NCBI GenBank assembly: GCA_943329845.2
Contig: CALQFM020000006.1
Location: 1-64,000 of the forward strand
Length of the DNA stretch: 64,000 bases
DNA from: Candidatus Kuenenia stuttgartensis
GTDB lineage: Bacteria > Pseudomonadota > Alphaproteobacteria > SMXS01
Reading direction: 5' to 3'
The notes beneath the pieces were generated by a model, which had not been told where the DNA came from, did not search any database, and worked only from the letters and a program-made list of their open reading frames with translations. Both the position numbers and the translations under genes were made by a program. This document shows, piece after piece, positions 9,438-19,020 of this stretch; position 1 is the first letter of the stretch; every line of letters begins with the position of its first letter.

Positions 9438-12400
9438 CCGGGAATGCTGCCGTAACTCAGCGGCCCGCCTTGCGTGCCGCCGTTCGACGACGAGTGCAGA
9501 AGGTTCGGGATAATGGCGTTGGGATCGCCGCTTCCCGAGTTCGGTGGCGGGCCATTGTCGAAGGTCTCGACGAGATAGGCGATCGCTGAATCCGATACCG
9601 TGGGCGGATCGCCCTTGTTCTGTCCGCCTGGGCCCGACGCCACCAAGCCCGCGAGCGGGTTGACCGTGTTGTTGGGTGGGGGAGGCGGATTATTGGGCGG
9701 CCCGCCGGCACCCTGACCGGGAGGTTCATTGCCCGCCGCCTGGTTCAGGGCGTCGATGATGGTGCCGGGGTGCGGATCGAACAGCTGGGTCGTCGTCACC
9801 GTCACGCCGGTCAGCACCGGTCCCAGGCCGCCGGTGTCCGGCTGATCGGGGGTGATGACGCCGACCGGCCCACTGGCTTCGCTCGCGATGACGTAATTGC
9901 CGGCCTTGGCACCCGTCAGCGTCAGGCCCGCAACGGTGACCAGCTTGTCCGTGCCGACGTCCGGCGTGTCGTAGAAGCCGGTTGTCGGCAGGCCGACCAG
10001 CGAGACGTCGTCGCCAAAGAGGATGCCGTCCAGCGACGAATAGTTGCCCGCATCCAGGGTCGCCGTCGTTGTGCCGTCGAAGACCTTCTGGACGGTGCCG
10101 ATCAGCGTGATCGTCAGGGTCGCCGGGCTGATGGTAAAGGCCGTGGCGTTCGCGCCGGCCTGGACGAACACGTAGTTCTGGGCCGCGAGCCCGGAACCGT
10201 TGATGGCATAGGTGCCGACATTGCTCGTGCTCGTGGCAAGCGACGCGAACACGAGCGTCCCGGTGGTGGCCGAACCCTGCGTATCGCCGTTGACGAAGCC
10301 TGTCACGGTGCCGCCGAAGGACGGGTTGGCCGAGCCGTAAACCCGGCTCGCCGCGTTGGCGGCATAGGTCAGCGTCGCCGGATCGATCGTCAGCGCCGTT
10401 CCGTTGCCCGCCGCCTGCACGAACACGTAGTTCTGGGCCGCCAGGCCCGAGCCGTTGATCGCATAGCTGCCCACGCTGCTGGACGACGTGGCGAGCGACG
10501 TGAACGCCAGCGTCCCCGTGGTCGCCGAACCCTGCGTGTCGCCGTTGACGAAGCCGGTGACGGTGCCGCCGAACGCCGGGTTGGCCGCGCCGTAGATGCG
10601 GCTTGCCGCATTGGCCAGGTAGGTCAGGGTCGCCGGGTCGACGGTCAGCGCGCTGCTGTTGGCCTCGGCCTGGACGAACACATAGTCCTGCGCCGACAGG
10701 CCCGACCCGTCGATGGCGTAACTGCCCACGCTGCTACCCGCCGTGGCGGGCGAGGTAAAGACCAGCGTGCCGGTCGTTGCCGAGCCCTGCGTGTCGCCGT
10801 TGACGAAGCCGGTCACGGTGCCGGTGAACGCCGGGTTTTCCGCGCCATAGATGCGGCTTGCCGCGTCGGCCAGATAGGTCAGCGTTGCCGGGTCGACGGT
10901 CAGCGCGCTGCTGTTGGCCTCGGCCTGGACGAAAACGTAATCTTGTGCCGACAGGCCCGACCCGTCGATGGCGTAACTGCCCACATGGCTCGCCGCCGTG
11001 GCGGGCGAGGTGAAGACCAACGTTCCCGTGGTGGCGGACCCCTGCGTGTCGCCGTTGACGAAGCCGGTGACGATGCCGGTGAAGGCCGTGTTATCCTCGC
11101 CATAGAGGCGGCTCGCCGCGTCGGCCAGATAGGTCAGCGTTGCCGGGTCGACGGTCAGCGCCGAGGTATTGCCCCCGGCCTGGACGAAGTCGTAGTTGTC
11201 TGCGCTCAGGCCTGAGCCGTCGATGGCGTACTTGCCTACGCCGCTGGACTTGGTGGCTTCGGACGTAAAGGCCAGCGTCCCCTTGGTTACCGTTGCATTC
11301 TCGCCATTGACGAAGCCGGTCACGGTGCCCGTGAAGGCCGGGTTGGCGTCGCCGTAGGTCCGGCTGACCGCGTCGGCGATATAGGTCAGCGTCGCCTTGG
11401 TGACGGTCAGCGCCGAGGCGTTGTTCTCCGCCTGGACGAAGTCGTAGTTGTCGGCCGCCAGGCCGGAGCCATCAATGGCGTAGTGGCCCACGCCGCTGGA
11501 CTTGGTGGCGCCGGACGTAAAGGCCAGCGTCCCCTTGGTTACCGAGGCATTCTCGCCGTTGACGAAGCCGGTCACCGTGCCGGTGAAGGCCGGGTTCGCA
11601 TCGCCGTAGGTGCGGCTGACCGCGTCGGCGATATAGGTCAGCGTCGCCTTGTTGACGGTCAGCGCCGAGGCGTTGTTCTCCGCCTGGACGAAGTCATAGT
11701 TCTGTGCCGACAGGCCCGAGCCGTCGATGGCATAGCTGCCGACCGAACTCGTCTTCGTCGCGGTCGAGGTGAAGGCGAGCGTGCCCTTGGTGTCGAGCTT
11801 CAGCGTGTCGTCGTTGACGAAGCCGGTCACGGTGCCGGTGAACGCCGGGTTGGCGTCGCCATAGAGGCGTTCGGCCTTGTCGGCCACATAGGTCAGCGTC
11901 GCCTTGGTGACGGTCAGCGCCGAGGCGTTGCCCTTGTCCTGGACGAAGACGTAGTTCTTCGCCGACAGGCCCGACCCGTCGATGGCGTAGCTGCCCACGT
12001 CGCTCGCCGCGGTGGCCTTCGAGGTGAAGACGAGCGTTCCGCTGGTATCCGATACCAGCGTGTCTTTATTGACGAACCCGGTCACGGTCCCGTCGAAGGC
12101 CGGGTTGCCCTGGCCATAGGTACGGCTCGCGGTGTTGGCGATGTAGGTCAGCGTCGCCGGATCGATGGTCAGGGCGTTGGCGTTGCCCTTGGCCTGGACG
12201 AACACGTAGTTGTCGGCGCTCAGGCCAGAGCCATCGATGGCGTACTTGCCCACGTCGTCCGCCGAGGTGGCCGCCGACGTGAAACTCAGCGTTCCCTTGG
12301 TCGCCGATATGTTCTCGCCGTTGACGAAGCCGGTGACCGTGCCGGTAAGAGCCGGGTTGTCCTGGCCGTAGGTGCGGTTCTTGGCATCGGCAACGTAGGT

Positions 12401-15400
12401 CAGCGTCGCGGGATCGATGGTCAGGGCGGAGGCATTGCTCTTGTCCTGGACAAACACGTAGTTGTTGGCCGTCAGGCCCGAGCCGTCGATGGCGTATTTG
12501 CCGACACTGTCGGACTTGGTGGCTGTGGTGGAGAAGGTCAGCGTCCCTGTGGTCGCCGACATGTTCTCGCCATTGACGAAACCAGTGACGGTGCCGGTGA
12601 GGGACGGGTTGGCGGCGCCATAGGTACGGTTCTTGGCATCCGCGGTATAGGTCAGTGTCGCCGGGTCGACGGTCAGCGCGGTGGCGTTGCCCGGATCCTG
12701 CGCGAACGCGTAGTTCTGCGAACTCAGGCCCGATCCGACGATGGCATATTGGCCGACCGAGCTTGTCTTGGTTGCGTCCGACATGAAGATCATCGTGCCG
12801 GTGGTCGAGGATTCCTGCGTGTCGTCGCCCAGGAAGCCGTAGATCGTGCCGGTGAAGGTCGGATTGTCCTGGCCGTACAGGCGGGTCGCCGGATCCGCCA
12901 GATAGTACAGCGTCGCGGCCGGATCGACGGTAAGCAGGCCGGTGCTCACCAGGCTGACCCCGTAGCCGCTGCCGATCACCAGGAAGCTGCCCGTCTTCAC
13001 ATCGATGGAATAGGGGCTGCCCTCCACGTTCGCGTCGGACTTCGAACCTTCGGAGGTCACCGTCGGCGTGCCGCTATAGACGCTTTCCACCGTGTCGCCG
13101 AGGAACGCGTTCGCCACGCCCTCTTGCACACCGGTGACGGTATAGGCGGCGGCGACCTCGGCGGTCACATCCTTGCCGAATGTCTTCTCCACGTCGGTCG
13201 AGGTGACGGTGATCACCGGCTGGTAGGCGAACACGTAGCGGTTGCCGGCTTCGCCGATGGTGTTCTCGCCGTTGTAGACGGTGTTCCAGACAGCGGTGTT
13301 CCCGCTGTCCAGGTCGCCGTAGGTGTTGTCGGCGGGATTGTTCGAGTAGACCAGCCAGCGGGAGCCATCCACCACCTTGATCGCATCGCTGCCGGCGTTG
13401 TTGTGGAAGTTCCCCTTCGCGGACAAAAGGACCGAAGTCCCATCTTCGCCACCCGAGCCGCCGGTGATCGCCGCGTCCGCATCAATATCGAGGTCGCCGT
13501 CCGAGATGATGGTGAACCACAGGCCGGATTGCGATGTGCCCACGGTCGTATCGACCGAGTTCCGGATGAACACCTCGCCGGTGGCATCCGCCCGGATCGT
13601 CCCGGTGATGGCGTTGTTGCCCGGCAGGGAGATGCTGTAGAGGAAACCCTCGTCAAACGTGTCGCGGGTGCTGACGGTCAGGTCGTTGGCGAAGATCGCC
13701 CCGTTCTGGTACACGTCGGAATCGTTGATGCTCAGCACGACGTTGCCGGCGCCAGCGTCGATCCCGTTGATCCCAAGATAGCTCGATGGCGAATACGCCG
13801 TGATCCTGACGTCCTTGTCTTCCGTCGTCGCGGTCAGCGCGTAGAAGCCGTTGTCGGGATTCTGCAGCCAGATCTCGTCGAAGGCGGAGGTAACGGTCAA
13901 TGTGTCGGCCACCACATGGCCGGCGTCCGCCCAGCTGTCGCCGTTGTCAGGGTCGTAGCCGTCGCTGACGATGCCGCCAGCGAGCAGGACCACCGCGCCT
14001 GTGGCGTCGATGCTCGAGTTGACCTTGTTGTCACCTTCGTCGACGAACGAGGTGTTGCCGAGCGTCAGCCAAGGGTTGGTGTTGCCTGTGGGATCGGCGA
14101 CGAGAATGGTGACGTCGCCCGCATACTCGATATAGGTGCCGAACTTCTCGCCGCCGTTGGCACGGACGAGGGTCGTGTTCACCGAATTGGCGAAAGTGAT
14201 GTCGCTGTAGATCGGGTCTTCGATATCGTAGGTTGGCCCGGCCGTCAGGTCGACCTCGCCCTCCACGGCATTGACCGGATTGGCGAGCGAGATATCGCCC
14301 GCGCCAGCGATTACCGTCAGGCTGCCGCTGGCGCTGACATGGCCAGCGGATGCGGCACTGCCGATGTTGTTGGCGTCGTAGCCATCGCTGATGCCGCCAT
14401 CGGCCTGCAGCACCACGTCACCATAGGAGTCGATGCTGGAGTAGACCGTGGCGTCGTTTTTGTCCGTGTATTCACGGTTGCCGATCTTCAGTGATGGCGT
14501 GGTTTCGCCGCTTGGATCGCGCACCGTGATGGTGACGTTGCCGGCGCGCAGCGACGTGCCATTCAGATCCACGTCCGACCCGCTGGCTCTGGTAATGGTG
14601 GTGTCGACCGAATTGTGGAACGAGATGTCGCTGGCGACATTCTCCTGCATTTCACTGTCGTAATGATCGGCAACGTAGAAATCCGCGCTGCCCGACACGG
14701 CGTTGTAGTCATTGTCCAGCGTGACGTTATTCCTGGAGTGGACATCCAGGTTCGTGGTGGTAATGACGCCGGTAACGTCGGCGCTCTGGGTCACGACGCC
14801 ATTGCCGAAGATCAGCACGTAATTGCTGTCAACGCCGCCTGTCAGGCCGTCGACGCCGATATTCAGGTCTCCCGGATTGATGATGATGGAGCCGTTCTTG
14901 GCCTGGGCGTGAAGGTTCAATGTCCCGTTTTCGGCGCCCAGTCCAAAAGTCCAGCTGGTGCCGTCATTGCCGCCGACGCTGCCAAAGTCGCTGATCAGGC
15001 TCAGATCGTTATGCTCACCATCGCCGGTGCCGACGATGATCGTGCCGGCGCCATTGTTATTGGCGATGTCGCCGGACGCCTGCAGCGCCGAATAGCCGCC
15101 CTGGCTGTTCTCGGCGTGAATACGGCCGGCGATGACCAGTACCGGATTGTTCTCGGGCGCTGCAAAGTCGGCGACCCGCACCTTCAGGTTGCCGCCGATA
15201 TAGGAATGCGGCGATTCATATTTGTCCGGCGGCGCCATCGGCGTCCCGGCGAAATCATACAGCGGCGTTACCGGTTCGCCGGTCTCGGGATCGATGGGAT
15301 AGTAGGCGTGCCCGCCCATGATGGTGTTGACGGTATTGCTGAAGTATGCGTCGCCGGCGGCGTTCAGGATGACGTAGCCGTTGATGTCGCCGCCCACCTT

Positions 15401-18178
15401 GTTGCCCAGGTCGGTGTCGCCGTTGCCGAGGTCGTCGAGATAGAGCGAGCCGTTGTCGCTGGTGGCGATCAATCCGATACCCTGCAGATGAGCGTCGCCG
15501 TTCGAGCTGTACATCTGCCGGATGTCGCCCGACGCGTGCAGAGTGATGAAGTCATCCGCGACGACCGGATTGAAGATGCGGATCTGGTTCTCGACGGTCT
15601 GCGGCTGGTCGAATTGGTCGTTGACGACGTAGTTGCCGAAAGCCGCTATCGAGATCGAGCCGCCGCTGAATGCGGCATAGACATCCACGGGCGTGATGAA
15701 ATTGAATGTCGCATCGCCCCCGCTCACGAAGGCAAGCTGGCCGGGGTTGAGTGTCTCCCCCGGTCCGTCGCAGCCGCTGACGGTGCAGACGATGGCCGGC
15801 ACCAGGGCGTTGGCATTCGGCAGCGAGATGATGCCGCCGCTGTTGAGCGCAAGGCTTCCACCGTAGAAGCCGTCGCCGGGACCGTGGGCTATTACAAGTC
15901 CGTTGGCGAGTTCGACTATGTCGGTTTCGGCGTTCAACGTTATCCCGCCGCCTTCGATCGTGCCGGCGATCGTTACTCCGCCCTTGAGGGCGGTGATCTG
16001 GATAGCGCCGTAGTCGCCGTAGTCGCCCTCGCCGAATGGGTCGGCGAACACGGTGATGTCACCGAGGGTGATCGCCTGTGAATTCGTGATCTCGATCTGG
16101 TTGTCGCCGCCGAAGGCGCCGCCGACGGATGTAGCCGTCACCTTGCCCGAGATCGCGTTATCCTTGTTCGTAAGGCTGATTGGATTGGCGCTGTTGACGT
16201 CGCCGACGAGGCCGATGGTGAGGTCGTTGACAGCGATCGCTCCGGTTTGCGTCAGCCCCGTCACTGTCAGGGTGAGGTTGCCCCCATTCAGGTCCACGGC
16301 TTGCGTATGGCCGGAATTGCCGAGCTGCACGTCGAAGCCGTCTATGAACGCGTCATAGCCCGCCGTTTCGACATAGAGCTTGCCGTCCACCGTCACCGTT
16401 TTGTCGATGGCGCCGATGCCGCCGCCGTCATCGTGCTTGCCAACGATCAGGTCGATCTCGTCGGCGTGGATGGAGTTGGATCCTTCCATCGCGATGACGC
16501 CTGCGCCGGTGCCGCGCTTGGATGCGTTGGCGTTCGGATCGTTGGCGGACAGGACGATCCTGCTGCCGGTGCCGATGTTGCTGAGTGAGACATTCTTGTC
16601 GAAGGTGATCGAGCGTCCTGCGTCCAGCTCTAGCGTGTTGGCGGTCTCCACGTTGACCGAGCCCTGGACCTTGATGTCGTTGTTGGCCTGCAGGGTGACA
16701 TTGCCGCTGAGCAGCGCACCCTCGATGGTATCGGTCAGGATGATCGAGCCGCCGTCGCCGAACGCCAGGACCCCGCCGCTCAGCGTGGTGTCTTCCGAGC
16801 CGGTATCGACGATGGAAAGATCGTCCGGATCCAGCAACCAGTTGCCTGCCTCACCCGCAGGCGCACTGGTGACGACCGTGGCGCCCGCATCTATGCCCAG
16901 CGTGGCGCCCGACGTTTCCACCCGTCCGCCATCCCCGGAAAGGGCGCCGCCCCTGGCGCTGATCGTGCCGGCGAACCGGGTCAGGCCGTCCGACCAGACC
17001 ACGACGTCGCCGCCATCGCCCCTGGTGATTGCATCGGCGGTGATCGTGGCCTTGCCGACCGTCGTGGTCTGGGCGTTGGCCTGCAGGCCGGCACCGTGGA
17101 AATTGCCGCCGATCAGCGCCCTGCCGCCGCCCGCGTCGCCGGAGACATCGATGCGCGCGCCATCGGCGACATCGACCGTCTTGCCCAGGACTTTCACCGA
17201 GCCGCCGGTTTCGCCCGGCGCCTTGCCGGACGCGTCGAGGATGCCGCTTGTACGGGCGGTGCCGTTACCGGCATCGAGAATGATCCGGCCATCCACCTCG
17301 CGGGCGCTGACCGCCTCGATAATGCCGGTATTGTTGATGACGCCACCGGCGACGCTGGCCGCAGCGCGAGCGGTCAGCAGGACCTTTCCGCCGGCCGAGG
17401 CGATCTTCCCCGAATTGGAAACCTCGGGGCCCGCCCCGCCCGTGGAGGGATCGGAAGGCATGACCGCGTAACGCAACAGGTTGTCGCCGGTGAAATCGAG
17501 CGTAAAGGCGGTGGCGCCCCCGAGCACGACGGATCCGGCGTCGGCCTGGATGAGGCCGGCATTCGAGACTCGTGATCCCGAGAGCACGACGGAGCCGCCA
17601 TTGGCGGCGCGGATGGTGCCGCGGTTGGTGATGGCCGCGTCGGTCCCGTCGGCGAAGACATAGCCGCCCGCCACGAAAGCGTCGTCCGTGATGTCGGCGG
17701 TGGTGGCGAGCAGCCCGCCGACATTCACCTGGGAGCCCTGGCCGAACAGCACGCCGTTCGGATTGAGGATCCAGACCTGTCCATTCGCGCTCAGTGTTCC
17801 GTCAATGACCGACGCGCCGCTGCCGATCACGCGGTTGAGGGCGATCGACTGTTTGTCGGGCTGCGCGAACTGAACGGTGCCGCCAGCGGCGACCGAGAAG
17901 TCCTGCCAGTTGATGACCGCTTTTGGGGTCGACTGGGTGATGACGGTTGTATTGCCGCTGGTGGTGATCCCGGCCTGGCCGGAAACAACAGCGCCTCCGG
18001 CGGGCTGCGCGGAGGCGGAAGAAAGCGCCCCACTCATCAGGGCAAAAACGCAGGTGCAGCCAAACAGATATGTATATCTGTGGCTTGCGACCACATCGCG
18101 GCACGCACGCCGCAGTTCTATTGCGTCCAATGCCTTGCCCCTCAAATGCCGACGTTCGGAGGCGCCCAATCCCCTCAT
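9410..18178 (-). CDS. TpsA exoprotein (filamentous haemagglutinin family) with tandem MBG repeats
   Basis: A 2922-residue secreted surface protein and first gene of the operon. An extended signal peptide has its hydrophobic part at about residues 38-58, ending A-S-A-Q. The TPS secretion domain (about 60-330) carries the hallmark N-P-N-G-V after G-Q-V-W-I-L and repeated short beta-helix strands. A long irregular beta-helix follows to about 1720. Eleven MBG-type repeats cover about 1755-2686. Next is a YDG-like module (K-V-F-D-G-T-T-T-A) and a Pro/Asn-rich tail with no obvious toxin domain or cysteine release module. TpsA proteins act in adhesion, aggregation or biofilm. The partner TpsB is directly downstream. 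The promoter must lie in the short region shared with the LuxR-type gene. Confidence 0.95.
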   Translation of the reverse strand: MRGLGASERRHLRGKALDAIELRRACRDVVASHRYTYLFGCTCVFALMSGALSSASAQPAGGAVVSGQAGITTSGNTTVITQSTPKAVINWQDFSVAAGGTVQFAQPDKQSIALNRVIGSGASVIDGTLSANGQVWILNPNGVLFGQGSQVNVGGLLATTADITDDAFVAGGYVFADGTDAAITNRGTIRAANGGSVVLSGSRVSNAGLIQADAGSVVLGGATAFTLDFTGDNLLRYAVMPSDPSTGGAGPEVSNSGKIASAGGKVLLTARAAASVAGGVINNTGIIEAVSAREVDGRIILDAGNGTARTSGILDASGKAPGETGGSVKVLGKTVDVADGARIDVSGDAGGGRALIGGNFHGAGLQANAQTTTVGKATITADAITRGDGGDVVVWSDGLTRFAGTISARGGALSGDGGRVETSGATLGIDAGATVVTSAPAGEAGNWLLDPDDLSIVDTGSEDTTLSGGVLAFGDGGSIILTDTIEGALLSGNVTLQANNDIKVQGSVNVETANTLELDAGRSITFDKNVSLSNIGTGSRIVLSANDPNANASKRGTGAGVIAMEGSNSIHADEIDLIVGKHDDGGGIGAIDKTVTVDGKLYVETAGYDAFIDGFDVQLGNSGHTQAVDLNGGNLTLTVTGLTQTGAIAVNDLTIGLVGDVNSANPISLTNKDNAISGKVTATSVGGAFGGDNQIEITNSQAITLGDITVFADPFGEGDYGDYGAIQITALKGGVTIAGTIEGGGITLNAETDIVELANGLVIAHGPGDGFYGGSLALNSGGIISLPNANALVPAIVCTVSGCDGPGETLNPGQLAFVSGGDATFNFITPVDVYAAFSGGSISIAAFGNYVVNDQFDQPQTVENQIRIFNPVVADDFITLHASGDIRQMYSSNGDAHLQGIGLIATSDNGSLYLDDLGNGDTDLGNKVGGDINGYVILNAAGDAYFSNTVNTIMGGHAYYPIDPETGEPVTPLYDFAGTPMAPPDKYESPHSYIGGNLKVRVADFAAPENNPVLVIAGRIHAENSQGGYSALQASGDIANNNGAGTIIVGTGDGEHNDLSLISDFGSVGGNDGTSWTFGLGAENGTLNLHAQAKNGSIIINPGDLNIGVDGLTGGVDSNYVLIFGNGVVTQSADVTGVITTTNLDVHSRNNVTLDNDYNAVSGSADFYVADHYDSEMQENVASDISFHNSVDTTITRASGSDVDLNGTSLRAGNVTITVRDPSGETTPSLKIGNREYTDKNDATVYSSIDSYGDVVLQADGGISDGYDANNIGSAASAGHVSASGSLTVIAGAGDISLANPVNAVEGEVDLTAGPTYDIEDPIYSDITFANSVNTTLVRANGGEKFGTYIEYAGDVTILVADPTGNTNPWLTLGNTSFVDEGDNKVNSSIDATGAVVLLAGGIVSDGYDPDNGDSWADAGHVVADTLTVTSAFDEIWLQNPDNGFYALTATTEDKDVRITAYSPSSYLGINGIDAGAGNVVLSINDSDVYQNGAIFANDLTVSTRDTFDEGFLYSISLPGNNAITGTIRADATGEVFIRNSVDTTVGTSQSGLWFTIISDGDLDIDADAAITGGSGGEDGTSVLLSAKGNFHNNAGSDAIKVVDGSRWLVYSNNPADNTYGDLDSGNTAVWNTVYNGENTIGEAGNRYVFAYQPVITVTSTDVEKTFGKDVTAEVAAAYTVTGVQEGVANAFLGDTVESVYSGTPTVTSEGSKSDANVEGSPYSIDVKTGSFLVIGSGYGVSLVSTGLLTVDPAATLYYLADPATRLYGQDNPTFTGTIYGFLGDDTQESSTTGTMIFMSDATKTSSVGQYAIVGSGLSSQNYAFAQDPGNATALTVDPATLTYTADAKNRTYGAANPSLTGTVTGFVNGENMSATTGTLTFSTTATKSDSVGKYAIDGSGLTANNYVFVQDKSNASALTIDPATLTYVADAKNRTYGQDNPALTGTVTGFVNGENISATKGTLSFTSAATSADDVGKYAIDGSGLSADNYVFVQAKGNANALTIDPATLTYIANTASRTYGQGNPAFDGTVTGFVNKDTLVSDTSGTLVFTSKATAASDVGSYAIDGSGLSAKNYVFVQDKGNASALTVTKATLTYVADKAERLYGDANPAFTGTVTGFVNDDTLKLDTKGTLAFTSTATKTSSVGSYAIDGSGLSAQNYDFVQAENNASALTVNKATLTYIADAVSRTYGDANPAFTGTVTGFVNGENASVTKGTLAFTSGATKSSGVGHYAIDGSGLAADNYDFVQAENNASALTVTKATLTYIADAVSRTYGDANPAFTGTVTGFVNGENATVTKGTLAFTSEATKSSGVGKYAIDGSGLSADNYDFVQAGGNTSALTVDPATLTYLADAASRLYGEDNTAFTGIVTGFVNGDTQGSATTGTLVFTSPATAASHVGSYAIDGSGLSAQDYVFVQAEANSSALTVDPATLTYLADAASRIYGAENPAFTGTVTGFVNGDTQGSATTGTLVFTSPATAGSSVGSYAIDGSGLSAQDYVFVQAEANSSALTVDPATLTYLANAASRIYGAANPAFGGTVTGFVNGDTQGSATTGTLAFTSLATSSSSVGSYAINGSGLAAQNYVFVQAAGNGTALTIDPATLTYAANAASRVYGSANPSFGGTVTGFVNGDTQGSATTGTLVFASLATSTSNVGTYAINGSGLAAQNYVFVQAGANATAFTISPATLTITLIGTVQKVFDGTTTATLDAGNYSSLDGILFGDDVSLVGLPTTGFYDTPDVGTDKLVTVAGLTLTGAKAGNYVIASEASGPVGVITPDQPDTGGLGPVLTGVTVTTTQLFDPHPGTIIDALNQAAGNEPPGQGAGGPPNNPPPPPNNTVNPLAGLVASGPGGQNKGDPPTVSDSAIAYLVETFDNGPPPNSGSGDPNAIIPNLLHSSSNGGTQGGPLSYGSIPGWGNTALWQ
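10120..12915 (-). repeat. eleven tandem 252/255-bp repeats (MBG, YGX type) inside tpsA
   Basis: Reading the minus strand, a unit of 84 or 85 codons is repeated eleven times. Each unit has T-L-T-Y, a Y-G-x-x-N-P step, G-T-V-T-G-F-V-N, a S-Y-A-I-x-G-S-G-L step and N-Y-x-F-V-Q. On the plus strand the anchor tgacgaagcc recurs at 10291, 10546, 10801, 11056, 11308, 11560, 11815, 12070, 12322 and 12574, which gives spacings of 255 or 252. The first N-terminal unit is the most diverged. Units around 10641-11150 are close to identical at the DNA level, which points to recent duplication or gene conversion. The repeats are in frame and coding, and match the MBG_2 domain type found in long adhesins. Confidence 0.93.
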
Positions 18179-18328
18179 TGGCCGCCTTACCGACTCCGTG
18201 TAAGTTATCTAGCAGCATTTTGTGGCACAATCGCGCCCTTTGCAGAGGGGCATTGCGTGATCCGATGAGGCCACACGCGCCGCCCGCCGGCCTGGCCGCC
18301 GTTCTCCCCGCGGGAATTCCTCTCCGGC
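18179..18328. promoter_or_regulatory. divergent promoter region between tpsA operon and luxR-like gene
   Basis: The 150 bp between the two divergent starts must hold the promoters of the six-gene TPS operon and of the LuxR-type gene. The left half is relatively AT-rich and includes a perfect 11-bp palindrome, TTGTGGCACAA, at 18220-18230, which could be an operator. I found no convincing lux box (20-bp dyad of the ACCTGT type) and no clear -35/-10 pair. Confidence 0.35.
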
Positions 18329-19009
18329 ATGCCGCATGGCCCAGGCGGGGTATTGAACGGTCTCGCGCGGCTGCGTTATCCTCAAGGCCGGCTAAAGCAG
18401 GGGGCTGCGGTGCGTCAGGTCGTAGAGGCGTCTCTTGACGCCCTGTTGAAGGCGGAAACCTACGCGGACGTCCACACGGTGATCGTCCGGGCGGGTGTCG
18501 CGCTGGGGTACGACTATTTCGGCTATCAGTATTGGCCGGGCGCCGAGGAGTATGGCGACCGCGACTTCGCCGGCGTGGTGCAGTGCAACTATCCGCAGGC
18601 CTGGATGTCGCGCTATGTCGAACAGAACTACTACGACTGTGATCCGGTCCGGCTATTCGGATTGTCCCAGGATGGCGTGTCGGAGTGGCGTTTGCTCGAC
18701 AGGACCGATGTGTCGCAGGAGCGGTTCATGCAGGAAGCCGCCCGATTTGGTATCGAGGACGGGGTGATCGGCAGTTTCCATGATTCGGAGGGCAGCCGCC
18801 TGCAGCTCGCCTATGCCGGCCCGTCCGGCCGGGGCGATCCGCGGCAGGCGCTGGAAGCCCTTCAGATCATTGGACCGATGATGACGGTCTGCCTGCGCAA
18901 GGCGTATCTGCTGGAAAGCCGGATCAGGTGGCTGACCGAGCGCCAGCGCGACGCGTTCTTCCTGCTGCGCCGAAGCGCCATGCGGGAAAGGTTCGAGAGC
19001 TATCAGTAA
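18329..19009 (+). CDS. LuxR-family autoinducer-binding protein lacking the HTH domain
   Basis: A 226-residue cytoplasmic protein made almost only of the autoinducer-binding domain of LuxR-type regulators. Five positions that contact the acyl-homoserine lactone in TraR/LasR-type proteins are all present at the right spacing: Trp92, Tyr96, Asp105 (followed by Pro), Trp120 and Gly148. The C-terminal GerE helix-turn-helix of about 60 residues is missing. The sequence starts the usual linker W-L-T-E-R-Q-R-D and stops about 20 residues later, just 11 bp before the neighbouring gene ends. It may be a natural ligand-binding antagonist or a truncated gene. A GTG at 18410, preceded by a G-rich stretch, is an alternative start (199 residues). 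Confidence 0.8.
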   Translation: MPHGPGGVLNGLARLRYPQGRLKQGAAVRQVVEASLDALLKAETYADVHTVIVRAGVALGYDYFGYQYWPGAEEYGDRDFAGVVQCNYPQAWMSRYVEQNYYDCDPVRLFGLSQDGVSEWRLLDRTDVSQERFMQEAARFGIEDGVIGSFHDSEGSRLQLAYAGPSGRGDPRQALEALQIIGPMMTVCLRKAYLLESRIRWLTERQRDAFFLLRRSAMRERFESYQ

Positions 19010-19020
19010 TCCGTCCTGCC

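Noticed and set aside
10120-12915. Regular repeats that could be mistaken for a CRISPR array
   Set aside because: The period is 252 or 255 bp, always a multiple of three, and the whole unit is coding and conserved; there are no short repeats with unique spacers.
11483-14494. Long open frame on the plus strand opposite tpsA (about 1000 codons)
   Set aside because: The repeated G-Q-R-R and D-G-x-A blocks only reflect the tandem tpsA repeats read backwards; there is no start signal or domain.
18220-18245. TGGCAC followed by TTTGC as a sigma-54 promoter upstream of the LuxR-type gene
   Set aside because: The distance between GG and GC is about 16 bases; sigma-54 promoters need about 10.
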